Below, piece after piece: positions 28,661-35,085 of a stretch of DNA of 64,000 bases (its first letter is position 1; every line of letters starts with the position of its first letter). The position numbers and the translations under genes were made by a program. Under the pieces are notes generated by a model, which had not been told where the DNA came from, did no database searches, and was given only the letters and a program-made list of their open reading frames with translations. Source of the DNA: Hyphomicrobiaceae bacterium (GTDB lineage: Bacteria; Pseudomonadota; Alphaproteobacteria; Rhizobiales; Hyphomicrobiaceae). Location: positions 62,001 to 126,000 of the forward strand of contig JAEUMD010000011.1 of NCBI GenBank assembly GCA_016793635.1, in the 5' to 3' direction.

Positions 28661-29337
28661 GGCTTGTCATCCTTTTTGACGGCACCCTTGGAATGCGGCA
28701 CGAACACGATCGACGGATTGGTGAGCTCCGGGTCTGCCATCGACTGGACTTGACGCACGACGTAGTCGTTCGGGCCGCGCGCCTTGGTTTCATGCGTGCC
28801 ATCACGCAACTTGTCGATCGGGCCGACGTCGAGAACACGCATCATGCATGCCATGACGCAATAAGGTTTTCGGCCGGCGTCGATCTCGTCGACGCAGAGG
28901 TTGCACTTGGAGACGATGTTGGTCTCGGGAATGAACTGCGGAGCACCGAACGGACAGGCCGCCTCGCAGCGCCGGCAACCGATGCAAAGCGTCGAGTCGA
29001 TATCGACGATGCCGTCCTTGGCACGCTTGTAGATCGCGCCGGTGGGACACGTCGGGAGGCACGCCGGCTCCGCGCAATGGTTGCACGACATGTTCACCTT
29101 GTAGGCGAACACGTCGGGGAACGTACCACCCTCGACATACATGACGCGGCGGAAGCGAGGGCCGGGCATCAGGCCGTTCTTGTCCTTGCATGCGATTTCG
29201 CACGCGCGGCAGCCGATGCAATCGACGTTGTTGTGGATGAAGCCGAGCTGCATGGCCGGCTTCACCGGCTCGTACACCTCGCGCTTGCGGCGCTTGACGG
29301 CTTCCTTGATCTTACCCTTGTCCTTGGGATCGGCCAT
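28657..29337 (-). CDS. DmsB-like four-cluster electron-transfer subunit
   Basis: A 226-residue iron-sulfur protein with four Cys groups in DmsB order: CIGCRACEIAC, CNHCAEPACLPTCPTGAIY, CIGCRRCEAACPFGAPQF and CNLCVDE...CVMACMMRVLDVGPIDKL. The last phrase is close to DmsB (ALDFGPIDEL). It would dock to the catalytic subunit and feed it electrons; having no own signal peptide, it should be exported by hitch-hiking on the Tat leader of the partner. No DmsC or NrfD quinol-oxidising anchor gene is in the locus, which is odd for a DmsAB pair. Confidence 0.92.
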   Translation of the reverse strand: MADPKDKGKIKEAVKRRKREVYEPVKPAMQLGFIHNNVDCIGCRACEIACKDKNGLMPGPRFRRVMYVEGGTFPDVFAYKVNMSCNHCAEPACLPTCPTGAIYKRAKDGIVDIDSTLCIGCRRCEAACPFGAPQFIPETNIVSKCNLCVDEIDAGRKPYCVMACMMRVLDVGPIDKLRDGTHETKARGPNDYVVRQVQSMADPELTNPSIVFVPHSKGAVKKDDKP

Positions 29338-29355
29338 GGCGGAATTCTCCTCGGA

Positions 29356-31938
29356 TCAAAGGTCGCGACGGAACACGTGCGAGCGCGAGCTGGCAAGCTT
29401 GTCCCAGCCCGGCCGGTGTGACAGCTCGGACTTGCGAAGGTTGCAGAGAACGGTGTTGTAGGCGAACGCCCCCGCGGGGCTCGGTTCGTCGAGTGTCAGG
29501 AAGTCCGGATTGCCCGCACGGTCCACGCCGTTGGCGTCGATATCCATCCAGGCGCCTTCGTGCAGCACCAGAACTCCCGGCATGCAGCGCTCGGTGACGT
29601 AGGCCGGAACGACGCACTTGCCGCGATCGTTCCACACCTCGACCGTGTCACCGGTCTTGATGCCGAGCCGCTTGGCGTCTGAGGCGTTGATCGTCACCTC
29701 TTGCTCGTAGGTTTCGCGGAGCCAGGCGATGTTGTTGAAGATCGAGTGCGTGCGATGGCGCGGATGCGGGCTGATGAGATGGAAGGGGAAATCCTTCGTC
29801 TTCGGGCTGTTGAGCGACTCCCACGGCTCGATCCACTTCGGGATCGCGGGGATTTCATAGCCGTACTGCGTGCGTGTCCAGTCGGTGATCTTGCCAAGCT
29901 GCGAAGAGAAGATCTCGATCTTGCCCGAGGCCGTCTGGAATTTCGCGCCGTTCTCGATCTGATCGCGGAAGGCGACGTGCGGCTTGGCAAGCTTGAACTT
30001 GTAGATGCCGCGCCGCTTGAACTCCTCCCACTCCATCGTGACGCCCTGGTGGTGCATCACACGATCGTGCCACCACGTCGAGAGGTACGCCTCGTCCACC
30101 ATCGTGTTGTCATCGAAATAGTCCCGCGAGGAACGCGGATTGTATTTCTGACCGAAGCCGAGGCGATAGGCGAGCTCGGTGAAGACCTGGAAGTCGGTCT
30201 TCGATTCACCGAGTGGCTCGATCACCTTCGGGCGGTGGATGTAGTAGTGCCCTTTGTACCAGGGCAGCGCGACGTCGTGGCGCTCGAAGTGCGTCGCGAT
30301 GGGGAGAAGATAATCGGCCCATATTCCCGTCGGCGTGATGGTCGAATCCATGCAGACGAACAGGCTTTCCTTATCGCCCTCCGCCTCCAGCTTGCGGATG
30401 GCCTGTATTTCCTTGTTGATGTTGGTGAGCTGGTTGAGCCAGTCCGATCCCTGCCAGAAGATGCCGCGGATGTTCGGTATCTTTCCGTCGAGTTCGTCGG
30501 AACGCGGCCAGCAGCCGATCTCCTCGCGCTTGAGATTGGGATAGTTGAGGACGCAGTGCGCCCAACGGTCCGACTTGATCGAGGCGAACCAGACGTTGGA
30601 GAATTCGTCGTAGGGGTAGGCGACGCCTTCCGCGTGCCACGCCTTGCCGACTCCCTCCGAGCTGCCGCCGAGCACGCCGATATTGCCCGTCATAGCCTGA
30701 ACCGCAGCCGCCATACGGTTGTACTGTTCGCCGTACGCGTTGCGGCCCGGCGACCAGGATGCCTTCAGCGCCGCCGGCTTCGTCGTCGCGTACATCTTCG
30801 CGAGTTTCTTGATGTCGTCGGCCTTGACGCCGCAGATCGGTTCGGCCCACTCCGGCGTCTTCGGCTGACCGTCGGACGTGCCGAGGATGTAGTCCTTGAA
30901 GCTCTCGCGCCCCTTCGCCCAATCCGGCATGGTCCCCGTGTCCATGCCCTGAACGAACTTGTCGATGAAGGCCTGGTCGTGGAGGTTGTTGGTAAAAATG
31001 TAATGCGCCATGCCGGCGAGCATCGCCGCATCGGTGTTCGGCTTGATCGGAATCCACCAAGCGTCGTAGACGGCCGCGCTGTCGGTGTATTGCGGATCGA
31101 TCAGCACGAATTTGCAGCCGCGCTGCTTGGCGAGGCGCATGTAGTAGAACGTATTGCCGCCATGGAAGGTGTAGGCCGGGTTCCAACCCCACATGATGAT
31201 GAGCTTCGAGTGCGCGAAAGCGTCATCCTCGTTGCCGTCCTCGATGGTGCCGAACGTGATGCGCGACGAGAAGGTCGTGCCCTGGTACGACGGCACCGAC
31301 CAAGAGCTGGTGCGGCAGCCATACATGCCGAGAAAGCGTCCGAGCAAGCCTTCGATCTGATCCGACTTGTGCAACACGCCATACGATGCGCCAGCATAAC
31401 TCTGATCGAGCAACGCGGTCGGGCCATACTTGCCCTTGAGATAGGTCATCCGCTCGGCGATCTCGGAAAGCGCCTGATCCCACGTGACGCGCTTGAATTT
31501 CGACTCGCCCCGCTTGCCGACCCGCTTCATCGGGTAGAGCAGGCGCTCGGGCGAATAGATCCGCGCGCGATACGAGCGACCGCGCAGACAGGCGCGAACC
31601 TGCGGCTCCTCCTCCGTATCCTTGCCGAAATGCCCGCCTTCCTGATAGCGGCCATCATCGGTGGACAAGCGGACGATGACATCGCCCTTCTTGTGCGCGA
31701 CCAGCATGTGGCGCGAGCCGCAATTGTGCGCACAGCTCGTCACGACCGTCTGCAACTGGTCGTCGATCGGATAGGGTTCATAAGCGAATGCGGCAGCGGG
31801 CTTGCTGCCGCTCGTCGCGCCGATGCCCGCGGCGGCGGCGCCAGCAACCGCCGTGCGCAGAAAGTCGCGCCGATCGAGATTGATCGCATCGCGCCAGGAA
31901 TCGCCGTGCCAGGAGCCGGCCTGCTTCGGATCGATCAT
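29356..31938 (-). CDS. DmsA-like periplasmic molybdopterin oxidoreductase
   Basis: An 860-residue catalytic subunit of the DMSO reductase superfamily binding bis-MGD. The Tat motif is RRDFLRT (23-29). The proximal iron-sulfur ligands read Cys69-x3-Cys73-x3-His77-x39-Cys117, with His in the third position where DmsA has Cys. Serines in SSWSVPSYQGTT (about 211-221) align with the DmsA region carrying the Ser ligand to molybdenum; Ser217 is my candidate. C-terminal cofactor motifs include HPRHRTHSIFNN. The neighbours (DmsB-like, TorD) fit a DmsA-type enzyme. The substrate is unknown: sulfoxides including oxidised methionine, or another oxyanion, are possible. Confidence 0.9.
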   Translation of the reverse strand: MIDPKQAGSWHGDSWRDAINLDRRDFLRTAVAGAAAAGIGATSGSKPAAAFAYEPYPIDDQLQTVVTSCAHNCGSRHMLVAHKKGDVIVRLSTDDGRYQEGGHFGKDTEEEPQVRACLRGRSYRARIYSPERLLYPMKRVGKRGESKFKRVTWDQALSEIAERMTYLKGKYGPTALLDQSYAGASYGVLHKSDQIEGLLGRFLGMYGCRTSSWSVPSYQGTTFSSRITFGTIEDGNEDDAFAHSKLIIMWGWNPAYTFHGGNTFYYMRLAKQRGCKFVLIDPQYTDSAAVYDAWWIPIKPNTDAAMLAGMAHYIFTNNLHDQAFIDKFVQGMDTGTMPDWAKGRESFKDYILGTSDGQPKTPEWAEPICGVKADDIKKLAKMYATTKPAALKASWSPGRNAYGEQYNRMAAAVQAMTGNIGVLGGSSEGVGKAWHAEGVAYPYDEFSNVWFASIKSDRWAHCVLNYPNLKREEIGCWPRSDELDGKIPNIRGIFWQGSDWLNQLTNINKEIQAIRKLEAEGDKESLFVCMDSTITPTGIWADYLLPIATHFERHDVALPWYKGHYYIHRPKVIEPLGESKTDFQVFTELAYRLGFGQKYNPRSSRDYFDDNTMVDEAYLSTWWHDRVMHHQGVTMEWEEFKRRGIYKFKLAKPHVAFRDQIENGAKFQTASGKIEIFSSQLGKITDWTRTQYGYEIPAIPKWIEPWESLNSPKTKDFPFHLISPHPRHRTHSIFNNIAWLRETYEQEVTINASDAKRLGIKTGDTVEVWNDRGKCVVPAYVTERCMPGVLVLHEGAWMDIDANGVDRAGNPDFLTLDEPSPAGAFAYNTVLCNLRKSELSHRPGWDKLASSRSHVFRRDL

Positions 31939-32048
31939 GGTAGTCCTCGGTGCGTTTTCATTTCCAGTTTAGGCGCGCTGCTCGAGCGGTCGACCGCAGG
32001 AGAGCACCGGGTTGCCACGAGGGCTCCGGTGCTAACTCCGCGTCGGCA

Positions 32049-32504
32049 TCAACGCGGCGGTGTGGTGCCAGACATTCCGCCCATGCCTTGTTGGCCCGAC
32101 ATTCCCGACATTCCGCCCATGCCTTGCTGGCCGGACATTCCCGACATCCCGCTCATGCCCTTCTGGCCGGACATGCCCGACATCCCGCTCATGCCCGACA
32201 TGCCGCTCTGACCAGACATTCCCGACATGCCACCCATGCCCTGCTGCCCAGACATTCCCGACATTCCGGACATTCCACCCATGCCGGACATACCGCTCAT
32301 GCCGGTCTGACCAGACATGCCGCCCATACCCTGTTGGCCTGACATTCCCGACATGCCACTCATGCCAGACATGCCTGACATGCCTTGCTGGGTGGATTTA
32401 CCCTGCTGCGGTGGTTGAGCCGTTTCCTTCGGCTTCTGCTCACTGCACCCGGCGACCGTCAGAGCTGCCATGCATGCGATCGCGATCGAGGCCCGTTTCA
32501 TCAT
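32049..32504 (-). CDS. Met-rich repeat lipoprotein
   Basis: A 151-residue predicted lipoprotein. The signal MMKRASIAIACMAALTVAGC has the lipobox VAGC with Cys20 as lipid anchor. A short linker rich in Gln, Lys and Pro follows. Residues 41-146 consist almost only of MSG, MGG, MSGQQ and similar units, with 28 Met by my count. There is no other domain, and no Cys or His in the repeat. Such tails could bind Cu(I) or act as an oxidisable methionine pool. AAGGAAAA lies upstream of ATG 32504. It sits between the pentaheme cytochrome and the molybdoenzyme genes and is related to the Met-rich protein at 33.7 kb. Confidence 0.88.
   Translation of the reverse strand: MMKRASIAIACMAALTVAGCSEQKPKETAQPPQQGKSTQQGMSGMSGMSGMSGMSGQQGMGGMSGQTGMSGMSGMGGMSGMSGMSGQQGMGGMSGMSGQSGMSGMSGMSGMSGQKGMSGMSGMSGQQGMGGMSGMSGQQGMGGMSGTTPPR
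32067..32384 (-). repeat. Degenerate tandem repeat encoding MSG/MGG units
   Basis: Short imperfect tandem units of 9-36 bases, reading in the gene's direction as ATG-TCG/TCC/GGC-GGC variants with CAGCAG inserts. Third positions vary while Met, Gly and Ser are kept, so selection appears to act on the protein rather than on the DNA. Confidence 0.85.
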
Positions 32505-32556
32505 GAGAGTTTTCCTTGTCTAGCGTTGTTGCCCGCGGGATCTCCCGCTCGCGTGA

Positions 32557-33546
32557 TCACTTCTTGATCTGGTGCTCCGGGCGAGACTCCGCCGAGCGTC
32601 CCTTGGCCCAGTCCGGCACTTCGCTCGCGTCCATGCCGGGCCAGGGATGGCGCGGATAGGGATAGGAGATGCGGAACCAGGAGCGTCCGCCGTGGCATCC
32701 GAAGCAGGTGTCGGAGCTACCCGCCTTCGCCAGGGCCTCGATGGCATCGCTATTGAGGTAGTTGACGCGATGGCGCACTGTGCGGAACTGCTCGGCGTGG
32801 CAGGACAGGCAGCCATTCGGCGCCTCGTCCGTCTCGAGTGCCTCTCGGTTCTCATGCCAAGTTCCAGCAAGCCCCATGTTCTCGGCGGGGAAGCTGCCAT
32901 GGCACAACAGGCAGGTGCTCGACGGGTCAACGACCTTGCGCAACGTGAAGCCGGCCTCTTTGCCCTGCGGCGCGGCGGTCGCGCTCGAGCCGGGCGCCTC
33001 CTCGCGCGGATCGTGGCCCTGGTGGCAGAAATTGCACGAGAGATTCATGGTCTGACGCGCGAATGGCGTCGTCAGATGGCGCGAATGGAATGTTTCCTGG
33101 CGCCCGGCATAGGTGTCGAGCGTCTGATACCACGCGATCGAGTTCTGAGCCTCGACACCGGCAGGCGATTTGGCGCTGACGGTTGTTTTCAATACCTCCT
33201 GATGGCAGGTGAGGCACTGCTCGTTCGTCGCTGTCGCGATGGCGGGTTTGAAGTGGAGTGGATGCCAGCGCGCGGCTTCGTAGTCCGTAATCTTGCGCAA
33301 CGCGGCAACGGCGTCGTCAGCGCCAGCAGCCGCACCCTTGCTCCCGGTCGCGTTGGCGGTCGCAGGCGCGAGGCCGCCAAGGGCCTCGGCGACACGCTTT
33401 CCGTCGGTCAATCCATACACGTGCGCCGCGACACCCGCGATGGCAGCGATCGACGCCAGCAGCGTCCAAACGCGCGCGCTTCTGGCGGCAGGAGCATTAC
33501 GCGAAAAATAGCGTTCGCCATCGTTCGATTCGACATCGTTCGACAT
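32557..33546 (-). CDS. Membrane-anchored pentaheme cytochrome c
   Basis: A 329-residue cytochrome. An N-terminal hydrophobic segment (about residues 25-48, RVWTLLASIAAIAGVAAHVYGL) acts as signal anchor. Five CxxCH heme sites follow in order: CLTCH, CNFCH, CLLCH, CLSCH and CFGCH, with spare His for bis-His coordination. It could take electrons from the quinol pool or other cytochromes and pass them to the DmsAB-like enzyme or to the kinase's heme domain. It replaces, in position, the missing DmsC anchor. I do not place it in NapC/NirT with confidence. Met-rich protein genes lie on both sides. Confidence 0.9.
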   Translation of the reverse strand: MSNDVESNDGERYFSRNAPAARSARVWTLLASIAAIAGVAAHVYGLTDGKRVAEALGGLAPATANATGSKGAAAGADDAVAALRKITDYEAARWHPLHFKPAIATATNEQCLTCHQEVLKTTVSAKSPAGVEAQNSIAWYQTLDTYAGRQETFHSRHLTTPFARQTMNLSCNFCHQGHDPREEAPGSSATAAPQGKEAGFTLRKVVDPSSTCLLCHGSFPAENMGLAGTWHENREALETDEAPNGCLSCHAEQFRTVRHRVNYLNSDAIEALAKAGSSDTCFGCHGGRSWFRISYPYPRHPWPGMDASEVPDWAKGRSAESRPEHQIKK

Positions 33547-33702
33547 GGGATAGAACCGCTGCGGCTTGTCGTTGGAGGGAGCCGAAGCCGGAACAAGCCG
33601 GCCTCGGCCGAGTTTGGCGAGGCTCTCGCGACCGATCAGAGTCTGCGGGCTACTGATCGGTCGCGGAGGGGGCCCACAAGGGAGAGCGGACCCCGATCGA
33701 AC

Positions 33703-34107
33703 TCACTTCTTGCCTTCCATGCCCGACATACCGGACATGCCGCCCATGCCGCCCATGCCCTGCTGGCCGGACATGCCCGACATTCCACCCATGCCGCCCA
33801 TGCCGCTCATGCCCTGCTGGCCAGACATGCCGCCCATGCCCTGCTGACCCGACATGCCCGACATTCCACCCATGCCGCCCATGCCGCTCATGCCCTGCTG
33901 GCCGGACATGCCCGACATGCCGCCCATACCCTGCTGACCCTGCATGCCGCTCATGCCGGACATGCCGCCCATGCCCTGCTGACCCTGCATGCCGCTCATG
34001 CCGGACATGCCACCCATGCCCGACATACCTTTCTGCTCCTGGGCGACTGCGCCCGTGGCAAGAAGGCCGGCCGTGACGAGCGCGAGGCCAACGCTACGGA
34101 TGTTCAT
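33703..34107 (-). CDS. Met-rich repeat secreted protein
   Basis: A 134-residue protein. The signal peptide MNIRSVGLALVTAGLLATGAVA is likely cut before QEQ; there is no lipobox, so it should be soluble in the periplasm. Residues 27-130 are made of GMSGMGGMSGMSGMQGQQ-like units with 29 Met by my count and no Cys, His or aromatic residues. It ends EGKK. The start at 34107 follows GGAGAG and gives a clean signal peptide, whereas the frame upstream to 34377 looks non-coding. It is paralogous to the lipoprotein at 32.0 kb; together they look like a soluble and an anchored form of one idea. Confidence 0.88.
   Translation of the reverse strand: MNIRSVGLALVTAGLLATGAVAQEQKGMSGMGGMSGMSGMQGQQGMGGMSGMSGMQGQQGMGGMSGMSGQQGMSGMGGMGGMSGMSGQQGMGGMSGQQGMSGMGGMGGMSGMSGQQGMGGMGGMSGMSGMEGKK
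33718..34029 (-). repeat. Degenerate tandem repeat encoding MSG/MGG/MQG units
   Basis: Same kind of array as at 32.07-32.38 kb, with larger near-identical blocks of about 33-54 bases ending in a QQ pair that repeat several times. Block-level identity suggests recent expansion by unequal exchange or slippage, in frame. Confidence 0.85.
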
Positions 34108-34205
34108 CGTTTCTCTCCAATGTTGACGTGCTTGACGCATCGGATCGCCGATAGGCGGGGCCTCACCCAATGCATGTGAACGACCGTGACCCACGGTATG
34201 GGGTG

Positions 34206-34583
34206 TCAGCGCGCGCGGCTGGCGCGACGCGATGTCGGGGGGTAGAGCGCGCGGATGTCGTAGGGCGGAGGCATGTTCCGCCGCGTGAAGGGGGTGAACC
34301 ACGCGCCCTGATCGTCGACGAAGCGGAGGCTCGACGGGATCGGCTTGCTCACACCGCGCAGCGCAGCCGCCCGCCAATCCGCGTCGTGGTCGAGCGTTTG
34401 AATACGGGGCGCCCGATCCGGGCGCCGGTCTGGCTTCGTGCCGGCGATGAACTGATCTGTCGGCTCCTGTGCGCCCGCTATCGTAACGTCAATCGAGGCC
34501 ACAGCCGCCAAGCTGAGAAGCAGCGCGATGCCCCCTCGCGCCACACCGCGCATTTCGAAGGTCCAGGACATTTCCATCGCCAT
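34206..34583 (-). CDS. Small secreted protein, first gene of the sigma-54 locus
   Basis: A 125-residue protein with an N-terminal signal (about residues 12-38, ending IAGAQEP) and a mature part rich in Arg and Pro (KPDRRPDRAPRIQTLDHDADW, RRNMPPPYDIRALYPP). It matches no family I know. Starts at 34583, 34577 and 34571 are all in frame; AGGG is best spaced for 34577. The predicted transcription start is about 26 bases upstream of the first ATG. As the first gene after the promoter it is likely specific to this system. Confidence 0.65.
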   Translation of the reverse strand: MAMEMSWTFEMRGVARGGIALLLSLAAVASIDVTIAGAQEPTDQFIAGTKPDRRPDRAPRIQTLDHDADWRAAALRGVSKPIPSSLRFVDDQGAWFTPFTRRNMPPPYDIRALYPPTSRRASRAR

Positions 34584-34619
34584 CCACCCTGCCTTGCCAA
34601 ATGCTTTTGGTTAAGGAAG

Positions 34620-34636
34620 AGCAAGGCCCATGCCAA
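34620..34636 (-). promoter_or_regulatory. Sigma-54 (-24/-12) promoter
   Basis: Read on the minus strand, TTGGCATGGGCCTTGCT matches the consensus YTGGCACGRNNNTTGCW with a single difference, and has the required GG-N10-GC. Transcription should start near 34609, just before the first gene of the locus. It fits the NtrC-type activator encoded in the same locus. Confidence 0.85.
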
Positions 34637-34725
34637 TCATCTCGATTGTTGGCTTTTTGTGCGTCCCTTCAATGCGTTGCGGCATTTCTCTAGGTGCGGA
34701 TTTACCCACCCTCATCACCCTGTTT

Positions 34726-34740
34726 CTGCCAATTTGACAG
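34726..34740. promoter_or_regulatory. Enhancer-like dyad, site 1
   Basis: CTGCCAATTTGACAG, an imperfect 15-bp palindrome of form CTGnCAAnTTGnCAG, centred about 125 bases upstream of the predicted start. Distance and symmetry suit binding of a dimeric NtrC-type activator. Confidence 0.7.
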
Positions 34741-34792
34741 CGACTTTCGGAGCACTCCGCGGAGCACCCGTGAATCGGCGGGATTTCATGAG

Positions 34793-34807
34793 GTGACAAA
34801 TTGGCAG
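34793..34807. promoter_or_regulatory. Enhancer-like dyad, site 2
   Basis: GTGACAAATTGGCAG, the second copy of the same dyad in opposite phase, 67 bases from site 1 (about 6.4 helical turns) and about 190 bases upstream of the predicted start. Thirteen of fourteen core bases match the reverse complement of site 1. Confidence 0.7.
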
Positions 34808-35085
34808 AGCAGGTCAGAAACCGGTCGGCGGGGCGCTTTTTCAGATCCGTTGGCGGCCCTGGCTGAAGGGTAGAGTCCTCAGCGACCGCCGCCTCTGTAC
34901 GTGCGGTCTGGACAGGCATCTCACCGAAGTCTGGCTCGCTAATTGGCCGGGTGCGGGTCCCTCTCCGACTGCGTTTCGCCGTCGTCCGATCCCGAACTAT
35001 GGTAGGAGGCCCGTGAAGCCAGCCGAGGCGCCGTAAGTGACCCGGCCATCCTTCTGCCGATTTGCGACAACGAGACCTCGCCGAG

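Larger units (their letters stand above)
34584..35085. other. Divergent intergenic region, molybdoenzyme locus/pepN
   Basis: About 500 bases. The left part has the minus-strand sigma-54 promoter and two dyad sites (separate entries). The right part, about 34810-35085, must hold the pepN promoter; nothing else stands out there and no small gene is convincing. Confidence 0.5.

Noticed and set aside
29701-32211. Very long open frame (836 codons) opposite the molybdoenzyme gene
   Set aside because: It is antisense to a clear DmsA-like gene in a GC-rich genome, its translation is Arg/Asp/His/Val-rich without domains, and it has no ribosome site.
32067-34029. Short tandem repeats considered as a CRISPR array or satellite
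   Set aside because: There is no repeat/spacer regularity, and both arrays stay in frame with signal peptides, encoding Met/Ser/Gly units.
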